DNA of 64,000 nt from Streptomyces aculeolatus (GTDB taxonomy: Bacteria > Actinomycetota > Actinomycetes > Streptomycetales > Streptomycetaceae), in contig NZ_JAINRD010000007.1 of NCBI RefSeq assembly GCF_020400605.1, positions 62,001-126,000 of the forward strand. Direction: 5' to 3'. Within the stretch, counting starts at the first letter, position 1, and each line of letters opens with the position of its first letter. This document shows positions 38,138 through 47,837 of the stretch, one piece after another. Made by a program: the position numbers and the translations under genes. The notes under the pieces are model-generated. The model worked only from the letters and a program-made list of their open reading frames with translations, searched no databases and was not told the origin of the DNA.

Positions 38138-39030
38138 TCAGTACGCCGAGCCGCTCACGCCCAGGCTGCCCGTCGGGTGCCAGACCGTCTTCGTCTCCAG
38201 GAACGCCGTCAGCCGCCCCGTCCCCGGGTCCGCCGTCCAGTCGTACGGCTGCCGCGGCCGCAGCACCCGCTTCAGGTTGTCCGCCGCCGCCACCTCCAGC
38301 TCCCGCGCCAGCTCCGCGTCCGCGCCCGTCAGGTCGATGGCGTTGACGTCCTGGTGCGCGGCCAGCGTCGGCGCGATCTCCGCGGTACGCCCCGAGAGCA
38401 CGTTGACGACACCCCCCGGCACGTCCGACGTGGCCAGCACCTCCGCCAGCGACAGCGCCGGCAGCGGCCGCTCCTCGGCGGCCACGACCACCGCCGCGTT
38501 GCCCGTGGCGATCACCGGCGCGAGCACCGACACCAGCCCCAGCAGCGCGGACTCCTGCGGCGCGACGACGGCGACGACGCCCGTGGGCTCCGGCGCGGAG
38601 ATGTTGAAGTACGGCCCGGCGACCGGGTTTCCGCCGCCGGCGACCTGGGCGACCTTGTCGGTCCACCCCGCGTACCAGACCCACCGGTCGATCGCCGCGT
38701 CCACCTGCGCCGCCGACTTGGCCTTCGACAGGCCCTCGGCGTCGGCCACCTCCGCGACGTACTGCTCGCGCCGCCCCTGGAGCATCTCGGCCACCCGGTA
38801 GAGCACCTGGCCGCGGTTGTACGCGGTCGCGCCGGACCACCCGGCGACGGCCTTGCGGGCGGCGACCACCGCATCCCGGGCGTCCTTGCGGGAGGCGCGG
38901 GGCGCGTTGGCGAGCCAGCGGCCCTTCGCGTCGGTCACCTCGTACACCCGCCCGCTCTCCGAGCGGGGGAACTTCCCGCCCACGTACAGCTTGTAGGTCT
39001 TGAGGACCGACAGCCTCGCATCCGCCTGTG

Positions 39031-39034
<4 letters not shown>
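38138..39034 (-). CDS. Truncated aldehyde dehydrogenase family protein
   Basis: 298 residues covering only the NAD-binding half of the aldehyde dehydrogenase fold: KLYVGGKFPRSESGR, the helix WVWYAGWTDKV, PTGVVAVVAPQES and the stretch GNAAVVVAAEERPLPA. It ends shortly after the region LTGADAELARELE. The catalytic Cys loop and catalytic Glu (ELGG) seen in the neighbouring full-length enzyme are missing. It overlaps that gene by four bases (ATGA), so the two are made together. It may be a non-catalytic partner. A similar short/long pair is, as I recall, found in other Streptomyces, so decay is less likely. Confidence 0.8.
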
Positions 39035-40473
<1,439 letters not shown>

Positions 40474-40489
40474 GCGGCTCTGACCCCCT

Positions 40490-41458
40490 CTAGTCCACGG
40501 TCACGTAGTCGGGGCCGGAGTAGCGGCCGGTGCGCAGCTTCTGCCGCTGCATGAGCAGGTCGTTGAGCAGGCTGGAGGCGCCGAAGCGGAACCAGCGGTT
40601 GTCCAGCCAGTCGTCCCCGGCGGTCTCGTTGACGAGCACCAGGAACTTCACCGCGTCCTTGGCCGTGCGGATGCCGCCCGCGGGCTTCACGCCGACCTGC
40701 ACGCCGGTGGCCGCGCGGTAGTCCCGTACGGCTTCGAGGAGGACGAGGGTGTTGGCGGGGGTGGCGTTCACGCCGACCTTGCCCGTCGAGGTCTTGATGA
40801 AGTCGGCGCCGGCCAGCATGCCGAGCCAGCTCGCCCGCCGGATGTTGTCGTACGTGGACAGCTCGCCGGTCTCGAAGATGACCTTCAGCCGGGCGCCGGC
40901 CGCGGCCTGCCGCACGGCGCGGATCTGCTCGTAGACCTCGAGGTAGCGGCCGGCGAGGAACGCGCCGCGGTCGATGACCATGTCGATCTCGTCGGCGCCC
41001 GCGGCCAGTGCCGCGCGGGTGTCGGCGAGCTTCACCTCCAGCGCCGCCCGCCCGGAGGGGAAGGCGGTGGCGACCGAGGCGACCTTGACGCCGGAGCCGG
41101 CCAGCGCCTCGGCGGCGACGGCGGCCAGGTCCGGGTACACGCAGACGGCCGCGACCTCCGGCGTCGTCCGGTCCGTGGGGTCCGGCGTACGGGCCTTGGC
41201 GCACAGCGAGCGCACCTTGCCGGGGGTGTCGGAGCCCTCCAGCGTCGTCAGGTCGATCATCGAGACCGCCAGGTCCAGGGCGTACGCCTTGGCGGTGGTC
41301 TTGATGGAGCGGGTGCCCAGGGCGGCGGCACGTGCCTCCAGGCCGACCGGGTCGACGCCGGGCAGCCCGTGCAGGAAGCGGCGGAGCGCGCCGTCGGAGG
41401 CCGTCACGTCCGCGAGGGACGCCGGCGGCCCTGCGGCTGCGGTGGGTATGCGGGGCAT
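40490..41458 (-). CDS. deoC: Deoxyribose-phosphate aldolase
   Basis: 322 residues, the longer actinobacterial form. The Schiff-base Lys lies in ADFIKTSTGKVGVNAT, with Asp in DEIDMVIDRGAFL and the second active-site Lys in VGVKPAGGIRT. It splits 2-deoxyribose-5-phosphate into acetaldehyde and glyceraldehyde-3-phosphate, the final step after DeoA and DeoD. ATG 41458 starts MPRIPTAAAG. A near-perfect copy of the nucleoside-regulon palindrome lies 20-31 bp upstream. The two aldehyde dehydrogenases follow in the same direction. Confidence 0.95.
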   Translation of the reverse strand: MPRIPTAAAGPPASLADVTASDGALRRFLHGLPGVDPVGLEARAAALGTRSIKTTAKAYALDLAVSMIDLTTLEGSDTPGKVRSLCAKARTPDPTDRTTPEVAAVCVYPDLAAVAAEALAGSGVKVASVATAFPSGRAALEVKLADTRAALAAGADEIDMVIDRGAFLAGRYLEVYEQIRAVRQAAAGARLKVIFETGELSTYDNIRRASWLGMLAGADFIKTSTGKVGVNATPANTLVLLEAVRDYRAATGVQVGVKPAGGIRTAKDAVKFLVLVNETAGDDWLDNRWFRFGASSLLNDLLMQRQKLRTGRYSGPDYVTVD

Positions 41459-41477
41459 GGTCACCACACGAGCATAT

Positions 41478-41489
41478 CTACCCGCGTAG
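41478..41489 (-). promoter_or_regulatory. deoC operator CTACGCGGGTAG
   Basis: Read on the minus strand this is CTACGCGGGTAG, 11 of 12 matches to the shared palindrome. It merges with a -10-like TAGATA that starts at its final TAG. It lies about 20 bp before the deoC ATG. Confidence 0.65.
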
Positions 41490-41584
41490 CGTCCCGGGAG
41501 TGGGCATCCCGTCCCCGCGGATCGATGCGGGACCGCAATACCGGCGCGACGTCCGTATCCGGGCCGTCGGGCACAATCGGCGGC

Positions 41585-42268
41585 ATGAGCAAGGACAGCC
41601 CGGCCGCCCGGCCGAAGTACGCCGACCGCGCCTACCGCTCCGTCGCCGGCATCGCCGCCGGTGTGCTGCTGCTGGCCCTCGGCGGCTGGCTCGGTGCCGA
41701 CGCCCTGGTCCGCGGCAGCGGGCAGGCGCGGGCGATCGCCGTGGCGGCGCTGGTCGCGGGGGTGCCGATGGTGGTGTCGCTGACGCTGCGGCCGGTGGTG
41801 TACGCGGGCGAGGAGCGGCTGCGGGTGCGCAACCCGTTCCGCACGATCGTGGTGCCGTGGGGCCGGGTCGAGGAGATCCGCGCGGGCTATTCCAGCGAGG
41901 TCGTCACCGAGGACGCCACGTACCAGATGTGGGCGATCCCCGTCTCGCTGCGCGCGCGCAAGAAGGCGAACCGGCGGCGGGACCGCGCGGCCGGCGGCGG
42001 CGGGCTCTTCAGCCCGTCCAGCCGCACGGCGCTGTCGGACCCGGCGATGCGCCGGCCGGGGGCCACGGGCGCGAGCGACCTGGACCAGACCCCGGAGGAC
42101 TTCACCCCGACGGCCGACAAGTCGATCCGCGAGCTGCGCGAGCTGGCGTACACGTACGGCGACCGCGAGGGCGCCCAGGGGCCGGTGTCGGTGCGCTGGG
42201 CGTACGAGATCCTCGGCCCGCTGGTCGCCGGGACTCTGGCCCTGATCATCGCCATCGCCGTCGGCTGA
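41585..42268 (+). CDS. PH-domain membrane protein
   Basis: 227 residues. Two N-terminal transmembrane helices (SVAGIAAGVLLLALGGWLGA and AIAVAALVAGVPMVVSL) lead into a bacterial PH (bPH2-like) domain beginning VVYAGEERLRVRNPFRTIVVPW. An Arg/Lys/Gly-rich linker and an acidic part follow, and a C-terminal transmembrane helix (ILGPLVAGTLALIIAIAVG) ends the protein. Function unknown. It diverges from deoC with 126 bp between the start codons, so the operator there could also affect it. Confidence 0.8.
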   Translation: MSKDSPAARPKYADRAYRSVAGIAAGVLLLALGGWLGADALVRGSGQARAIAVAALVAGVPMVVSLTLRPVVYAGEERLRVRNPFRTIVVPWGRVEEIRAGYSSEVVTEDATYQMWAIPVSLRARKKANRRRDRAAGGGGLFSPSSRTALSDPAMRRPGATGASDLDQTPEDFTPTADKSIRELRELAYTYGDREGAQGPVSVRWAYEILGPLVAGTLALIIAIAVG

Positions 42269-42319
42269 GGCCCCCGCGACCGATCCCAGACGGGGTCGTG
42301 CGTGCATATCCCCGTCGGG

Positions 42320-43120
42320 CTAGGGCGGGGGGCGCTGTGACGCGACGCGGCGGATATGCCGGGCGAGAAGTGCCGCATGATCTTCGCTGAGCCTCTTTTC
42401 GGTCACGAGGGAGATTGCGCCGGCAACGGTTCCGGCGTGGTGTACGGCGACTGCGATGGTGTCCCACCCTTCCTGGGTGGTGTGCTCGTAATTCCGCTGC
42501 CTGAGCCAGCGGCTGGTGTGCTCGGGCAGCAATCCGAGCCGCTGCCTCGTCCCGAAGGGGAGGAAAGCCGCCACCACCCTGCTCGCGGCGGTGCGCGCCC
42601 GGCTGTCGTCCGTCTGCGACCTGCTGATCTCTTCGAGCACTTCCAGTGGGCAGACGACGTCGAGGAGCGCGCAGAGGCTCCCTGAGCGAGGCGGCGGCGA
42701 GTGGTGGTACGCGACGTTGCACCCGGTGCGCAGGTGCAGGGACACCGCGTCGGCGTGCACGGTTCCGAGCAGGTGGGGGGCGCTTCGCTGCTGCCCGATC
42801 ACCGCCCTGCCCCTCGGTGTCGCGTACAGCAGGCTGCCCGGGCCGTACGTGACGAACTCCCCCTGGCAGGCGGCTTTCGCGTGGGCCAGGGTGTCACGGA
42901 CCGTCAGGTGCAGGGAATCGGCGATATTCCGGACGGACGGGGGTGTTTTCGCGGCGGTCAGCACGCTGAGCAGAGCGAATGTCTCGCTGCCGGCCCGGGA
43001 TGTTTCCGGAGTCCGGCGACTCCGGTCGCGATCGCTGTACGTGTAAACGGGATGCAGGCGCTGGCGTTGATATCGGCCCGGTTCGATCAGGCACCGGGCC
43101 GGCCTTCTTTGCTGCTGCAT
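42320..43120 (-). CDS. IclR-like winged-helix regulator at terpene locus
   Basis: 266 residues. A 45-residue polar N-terminus rich in Arg and Gln is followed by an IclR-style winged helix (ALLSVLTAAKTPPSVRNIADSL, DTLAHAKAACQGEFV, GSLLYATPRGRAV). The effector part is short and keeps only parts of the IclR GAF-like pattern, such as GWDTIAVAVHHAGTVAGAISLV. ATG 43120 is supported by GGAAGG 8 nt upstream. It lies immediately downstream of the terpene synthase on the same strand, separated by 180 bp with a 12-bp palindrome. It is a candidate pathway regulator; the ligand is unknown. Confidence 0.65.
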   Translation of the reverse strand: MQQQRRPARCLIEPGRYQRQRLHPVYTYSDRDRSRRTPETSRAGSETFALLSVLTAAKTPPSVRNIADSLHLTVRDTLAHAKAACQGEFVTYGPGSLLYATPRGRAVIGQQRSAPHLLGTVHADAVSLHLRTGCNVAYHHSPPPRSGSLCALLDVVCPLEVLEEISRSQTDDSRARTAASRVVAAFLPFGTRQRLGLLPEHTSRWLRQRNYEHTTQEGWDTIAVAVHHAGTVAGAISLVTEKRLSEDHAALLARHIRRVASQRPPP

Positions 43121-43240
43121 TGCTGCCCTTCCCCATCACGGCATATGCCTCCGCAGCGGGTGATTCCAGTCCGGCCGATCGGGTGGCGAAATTGATGGGG
43201 CCATGGTTCGCGATGCCGAATAGGGGCGCAAGTGCCTGCG

Positions 43241-43252
43241 TGTAGCGCTACA
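43241..43252. promoter_or_regulatory. Palindrome TGTAGCGCTACA before IclR-like gene
   Basis: A perfect 12-bp palindrome 121 bp before the IclR-like ATG and 51 bp after the terpene synthase stop codon. It could be an operator for the regulator's own promoter. It has no loop, so it is not a terminator. Confidence 0.45.
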
Positions 43253-43302
43253 GGAAGTAGCGCAGCACGGGCTGCCGGGGCGCGGCGCGCGGGCGCGGCG
43301 GC

Positions 43303-44382
43303 TCAGGCCGTACGGCCCGTGCCGGACGGCACGGGCAGGTCCCACCACCACGACACGCTCGGGATCTCCAGGGGGTTGGTGCTGTCGTCCGTGGGGGTGT
43401 CGCTGAACGTCGTGGGCAGGCCCGCCGGGTCGTCGGGGCGGGTGTAGCGGACCGACGTGATCCCCCAGTCCTGCGCACCGCGGATGAAGGCGTCGAGGCT
43501 GTGCAGGTACTGCCGCAGCTGCGGGGTGCCCTCCGCGGCGAGCTGCCTGCGCAGGCGCAGGTAGAGGCAGAGCACGCGGTCGCGCTGGGCCACGGCGGTG
43601 GCTATCGCGTCCTGGGGCGAGAGGCCGTGGTGTGCCGGGTCCTGGAGCACCCTGAGGACGTTGAGGAAGTACTTGCCGCTCCTGCTCTCCTTGTGGTGGG
43701 AGAACAGGTCGTTGTCCCAGGTGATGACGAAGAACGCCATCTCGGCCGCGGCGCGCACCGGGGTCCGGTCGCGTTCGCCGGGGTGGAGGTCGTAGCCGTA
43801 CGCCATCTCCAGCAGCGGCAGGATGACCGACGTGGCGCCGTCGTAGAGCCGCATGAGGGTGTAGTCGTTGAGGTCGGGCACCGTGCCGCGGCTGCGGTGG
43901 CCGGCTTCCCAGACCACCGAGGTGAAGTACTGGCGCAGGGCCTCGACCCAGCGGGTGGCCTGGCCGGGGGTCGCGTGCGCGTCGACCCGGCGGCGCAGGT
44001 CGCGCAGGCCCGCGGCGAGCGGGTCGTCCAGCAGCATGGGCACCTGCGGGTTCTCGGCGACGCGCAGCATGCGGGACAGCTCGCCGAGCAGTTCGTGCGG
44101 CCGCGTACCGAGGGCCCCCTCCTCGCAGTGGCCGTCGTCGACGCCGAAGAGCCAGACGATGAAGTCGGCGGTGAGCTGCACGACTTCCTCGCGGCCCTCG
44201 GGGAGGATGCGGGCGGCGAAGGTGCCGATGTCGTGGTCGACGAGCCGGTCCCGCAGCTCGGGTGAGCCGATCTCGAAGGCGTTCGCCCACAGGGCGGTCT
44301 GCTTGTTGACGATCTCGTGGCGTGCGTGGATGGCGGGCGCGAGAGGCGAGAACAGCGCGGGAACAGTCGGCTCGCGGTCCAT
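43303..44382 (-). CDS. Class I sesquiterpene synthase, selinadiene-synthase-like
   Basis: 359 residues. The Asp-rich motif VDDGHCEE (Asp82, Asp83, Glu87) and the NSE triad in NDLFSHHKE (Asn224, Ser228, Glu232) bind the magnesium cluster. Arg178 in LMRLYDGATS is the pyrophosphate sensor with effector Gly182, and Arg312-Tyr313 form the C-terminal RY pair. This numbering and the surrounding sequence match, from memory, selina-4(15),7(11)-diene synthase of S. pristinaespiralis. It should cyclise farnesyl diphosphate. ATG 44382 starts MDREPT. It follows a P450 gene by 95 bp on the same strand. The exact product needs an assay, because single-residue changes alter products in this family. Confidence 0.9.
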   Translation of the reverse strand: MDREPTVPALFSPLAPAIHARHEIVNKQTALWANAFEIGSPELRDRLVDHDIGTFAARILPEGREEVVQLTADFIVWLFGVDDGHCEEGALGTRPHELLGELSRMLRVAENPQVPMLLDDPLAAGLRDLRRRVDAHATPGQATRWVEALRQYFTSVVWEAGHRSRGTVPDLNDYTLMRLYDGATSVILPLLEMAYGYDLHPGERDRTPVRAAAEMAFFVITWDNDLFSHHKESRSGKYFLNVLRVLQDPAHHGLSPQDAIATAVAQRDRVLCLYLRLRRQLAAEGTPQLRQYLHSLDAFIRGAQDWGITSVRYTRPDDPAGLPTTFSDTPTDDSTNPLEIPSVSWWWDLPVPSGTGRTA

Positions 44383-44477
44383 GTGGATCACCTCGGGGTT
44401 GTCCGGCGGGGCATCTGCGTGGTGCGGAGCCGTCCGACCGGCGGATCGCCGCCTGCCGGACGGCCTTCCGTCGTGCA

Positions 44478-45857
44478 CTAAGCGGCCGACTGCCGTGGGG
44501 GCGCCATGGAACGCGGGTGCACGGTCATGGGCACGTGCTTCGGACGGGCCATCGCCGCGGTGGCCTCCTGGACCGCGTAGCCGGGCCGCGATCTGAGCTG
44601 CCAGCGGGGCAGGACGGTGGCGAGGGTGAGGGCGATCTCGGCGCGGGCGAAGGCGTCGCCGATGCACATGCGGTTGCCCGCGCCGTACGGGGTGAACGTC
44701 TGCCGTACCGGCTCCGAGGCCGCGGGCCGGTCGTCCGCCAGCCACCGTTCGGGGCGGAACGCGTCGGCGTCGGCGTAGATGCGGGGGTCGCGGTTCACCG
44801 CGTAGAGGCTGAAGGCGACTTCGGTCCCCGCGGGGAGGTCGGCGTCCCCCAGCCGGACGGGGCGGGCGGTGCGGCGCGCCAGGAGGACGACGCCGTGCAG
44901 CCGGATCACCTCGTCCAGCACCGCCCGGGTGTAGGTCAGTTCGCGGACGTGCCGGAAGGCGACCGGGCCGCTGCCCACCACCTCGTCGATCTCGGCGAGG
45001 AGGCGTTGTTCGGCCTCCGGGTGCTCGGCGAGTTCGTGGAACGTCCAGGCGAAGGTGGAGGCGACCGTCTCGGTGCCGGCGAAGAGCATGGTCGCCAGTT
45101 CGTCGCGGACCTCGGCGTCGGTGAGGCCGGCGCCGGTTTCCTCGTCCCGGGCGGCGAGGAGCATCGACAGCAGGTCCGCGTGGGTGTCGTCGGCCTGCCG
45201 GGTGGCGGTGATGACGTCGTCGATGACCTGCCGGAGCCTGGCGGCGGCGGCCAGGAAGCGGCGGTTGGCGGGGATCGGCAGCCGGTCCAGGACCGGCGGC
45301 AGCAGCGCCCGGGTGAGCATCGTGTCCAGGACCACGGGGATGTCGCGCCGCACCGCCCGGATCGCCGGCCTGCCCAGGTCGGACGCGAACATGGTCTCGG
45401 CGAGGGTGCCGATCGCGTAGTCGCTCATCAGCTCGTCGACGGCCACTTCCCTGCCCGGCTCCAGGGAGTCGGCGAGGTCGCGGGCGCGCCGGGCGATGAC
45501 GTCCCCGTAGCCGGCGAGGCGCTGGCGGTGGAAGGCCGGCTGGATGAGCCTGCGGTGCCGCAGGTGCGTCTCGCCGTCGGCGGAGGCGAGGCCTCCGCCG
45601 ACGAGCGGGGCCATGCGGTCGAAGAGCCTGCCCTTGTCGAAGGCCCGCGCCTGCTTCACGTAGATGTCGTGCACGAGTTCGGCGCTGTTGACGAAGACCA
45701 TGGGCTGGCGGCCGAGTTCGACGCGTACGACGTCGCCGTCCTCGCGCAGTGACGAGATGAAGCCGAGCGGGTCCCGCAGCAGGGGCCGGAGATGGCCGAC
45801 GAGCGGAAGCCACCCCGACGCTCGTGGGATGGCGCGCAGTTGTGGGTCTGCCCCCAC
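44478..45857 (-). CDS. Cytochrome P450, likely terpene oxidase
   Basis: 459 residues. I-helix MLFAGTETVAS with the Thr, K-helix ExxR in LDEVIRLHG, and haem loop YGAGNRMCIGDAFA with the Cys ligand are all intact. The N-terminus (PLVGHLRPLLRDPLGFISSL) and overall length resemble CYP170-type terpene P450s. GTG 45857 has GGGAGAG just upstream. It is first in a unit with the sesquiterpene synthase, so it probably hydroxylates the cyclised hydrocarbon. It has its own promoter region (45858-46046), which includes the near-palindrome TTGTACGCACAA at 45917-45928. Confidence 0.9.
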   Translation of the reverse strand: MGADPQLRAIPRASGWLPLVGHLRPLLRDPLGFISSLREDGDVVRVELGRQPMVFVNSAELVHDIYVKQARAFDKGRLFDRMAPLVGGGLASADGETHLRHRRLIQPAFHRQRLAGYGDVIARRARDLADSLEPGREVAVDELMSDYAIGTLAETMFASDLGRPAIRAVRRDIPVVLDTMLTRALLPPVLDRLPIPANRRFLAAAARLRQVIDDVITATRQADDTHADLLSMLLAARDEETGAGLTDAEVRDELATMLFAGTETVASTFAWTFHELAEHPEAEQRLLAEIDEVVGSGPVAFRHVRELTYTRAVLDEVIRLHGVVLLARRTARPVRLGDADLPAGTEVAFSLYAVNRDPRIYADADAFRPERWLADDRPAASEPVRQTFTPYGAGNRMCIGDAFARAEIALTLATVLPRWQLRSRPGYAVQEATAAMARPKHVPMTVHPRSMAPPRQSAA

Positions 45858-45973
45858 GGGACTCTCCCTTCCTCACCTGCCCGGCGACTGGTTATGACTA
45901 CCCAGACACGTATTCGTTGTACGCACAAGAGGGCGGGACCGCACCCGCCGGGAGGGCAGGTTACACGCGTGGG

Positions 45974-46013
45974 CGCCCCGGGCCCTCACCGGCCGGCGGG
46001 AGGGCTCGGGGCG
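45974..46013 (-). terminator. Terminator after the second P450
   Basis: CGCCCCGGGCCCT (45974-45986) pairs with AGGGCTCGGGGCG (46001-46013) with one mismatch and a 14-nt loop. It lies 34 bp after the stop codon of the upstream P450 on the minus strand and separates the two P450 transcripts. Confidence 0.65.
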
Positions 46014-46046
46014 TCAACGCACCGCGTACAGGCGGGTGTTGGCCGC

Positions 46047-47549
46047 TCAGCGGCGGATGCGGGCGAGCCAGGCGTGCAGCCGCTCCCGCAGGCCGCGCCG
46101 GGCCGGGACGGCCGTGGCGGTGGTGGTGGCTGTGGCGGGGGACGGCTCGCTCCGCTGCGGGCCGGCGGCTGCGTCCGCGGCCCCGGGTGCCGGCGCGGAG
46201 GCGGCCGCCTCCGCGACCGCGGGCTCGCGCCGCGGCGCGGGGACCGGGGCGTCGGCCGGGGTGTGGGCACCGCGGTGTACGGGCTTGGCGCTCTTCTGCG
46301 GGACGGGGAACGTCACGGGCAGCTGCTCCAGCAGGCTGCTCGTCCAGTCCTTGCGCCAGGTCAGCTCGTCCAGCTCGACCGCCAGCTCCATCTGCGGCAG
46401 CCGGGTGAGCAGCGTCTCGATCCCGGTCTCCGTGATCGCGCGCGCGAAGTCCTGCCCCGGGCACTCGTGCGGGCCCGCGCTGAACGCGAGGTGCGCGCTG
46501 TTGCCGTGTACGGGGGCGTCCAGGTCGGGCCGTACGTACGGGTCGAAGTTGGCCGCGGACAGGCCCAGTACCAGCAGCTCGCCCTCGGGGATCTCCGTCT
46601 CGCCCAGCTCGACCTTGCCGGTCGTCACCCGGTGCGGGCACCGCTCCATCGGCGGGTTGTCCCACAGGACCTGGTCCAGCGCGCTGGGCAGCGTCATCTG
46701 CCCGCCGCTGAGGTTGCCGCGGAAGTTCTTGTCGGTCAGGACCTTCAGCAGGACGTGGCCGACCAGGCTGACGGTCGTGGCGTTGGCGGCGATGAGGATG
46801 AGCCGCAGGTGCTCGCGCACCTCGATGTCGTTGAGGCCCGAGGAGTGCGCGAGGAGCCGGGTGGTGATGTCGTTGCCGGGAGCGGCCTTCTTGCGCGCCA
46901 CCAACTGGTCGAGGGTGTCCGTCAGGTAGTCGTTGGCCGTGGCGGCGGACTCGCCGCCGCCGAGACTCGTCCAGGCCGCCTCGATCAGGCGGGGGCTGAA
47001 CTCCTCGGGCATCCCGAAGAGCTTGGTGACGACGAGCAGCGGCAGGTGGTGGGCGAACTGCCCGACCAGATCGGCCTCGCCGGCCTGCGCGAACTCGTCG
47101 ACGAGGCGGTCGGCGAAGCGCGTGATGTCGGTCCGGATGCCGCGCTTGTTGACGCTGCCCAGGCTCTCGGTGACGGCCGAGCGCAGCCGCTTGTGGTCCT
47201 CCCCGTCGGTGAACACGCACAGCGGCTGCCACGCGACGATCGGCGCCAGCGGGTGGTCGGAGGTCAGCTCGGGGGCGCGCTTCCAGAGCCTGGAGTCCCG
47301 GGTGAACGTCGCCGGGCTGCGCGCCACCCGCAGGTTCTCCGCGTACCCGAGGACCAGCCACGCCGGCAGGTCGCCCGGCAGCAGCACGGGCGCCACGGCG
47401 CCGTACCGCTCCCGGAGTTCCTCGTGCAGCCGCCGTGAGTCGGCCGCCTCGGGCCCGCCGAGCCGCACCAGGTCGTGGGCCGGACAGCCCGCCGGCGGGG
47501 CGGCGGCCGAGCCCGGTGAACCGTGGTCGAAGGGCGTGGAAGGAGACAC
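46047..47549 (-). CDS. CYP157-like cytochrome P450 lacking ExxR
   Basis: 500 residues. The haem loop FSAGPHECPGQDFA (Cys363) is intact. At the K-helix, where P450s carry ExxR, this protein has LDQVLWDNPP (residues 291-300), that is, QxxW. CYP157 proteins of Streptomyces are known to lack ExxR in just this way (EQSLW). The I-helix IAANATTVSL is also atypical. After residue 420 an extension of about 80 residues is rich in Ala, Pro and Arg and ends RLHAWLARIRR; it is absent from typical P450s. GTG 47549 has GAGGAG 7 nt upstream. It diverges from an XRE regulator. Confidence 0.88.
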   Translation of the reverse strand: MSPSTPFDHGSPGSAAAPPAGCPAHDLVRLGGPEAADSRRLHEELRERYGAVAPVLLPGDLPAWLVLGYAENLRVARSPATFTRDSRLWKRAPELTSDHPLAPIVAWQPLCVFTDGEDHKRLRSAVTESLGSVNKRGIRTDITRFADRLVDEFAQAGEADLVGQFAHHLPLLVVTKLFGMPEEFSPRLIEAAWTSLGGGESAATANDYLTDTLDQLVARKKAAPGNDITTRLLAHSSGLNDIEVREHLRLILIAANATTVSLVGHVLLKVLTDKNFRGNLSGGQMTLPSALDQVLWDNPPMERCPHRVTTGKVELGETEIPEGELLVLGLSAANFDPYVRPDLDAPVHGNSAHLAFSAGPHECPGQDFARAITETGIETLLTRLPQMELAVELDELTWRKDWTSSLLEQLPVTFPVPQKSAKPVHRGAHTPADAPVPAPRREPAVAEAAASAPAPGAADAAAGPQRSEPSPATATTTATAVPARRGLRERLHAWLARIRR

Positions 47550-47723
47550 CGGTCAACTCCTCGATAAGATCGACCCGTTGGGGGTGCGGGACCAGGCAGG
47601 CAGCCTAGTGCGGTTGCGCCGCCCGGGCGTACGTTTCCCGGCGGTTGGACCGGGGAAGACCCTGTGCTTCGCGGTCGTGATCGATGGTGAGCGCGTGGCG
47701 TGCAGAAATATGCAGAAGCAGAC

Positions 47724-47822
47724 CGTTCCATTACGGAACGACGACCGCAATCTTTCCGGCAGTCGGCTGGCTTCGTCCGGTTCCCGGTCGGGAGATACGG
47801 ATCTATACGGAGATCGTACGGA
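47724..47822. promoter_or_regulatory. Operator-like repeats in P450/XRE divergent region
   Basis: An inverted repeat CGTTCC-ATTAC-GGAACG (47724-47740) and three direct repeats TACGGA at 47796, 47806 and 47817, spaced 10-11 bp (one helical turn), lie in the 288-bp gap. A further TACGGA overlaps the inverted repeat. Regular spacing on one DNA face suggests cooperative binding, possibly by the XRE protein. Confidence 0.5.
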
Positions 47823-47837
47823 TTGTGGGGACGTGCA

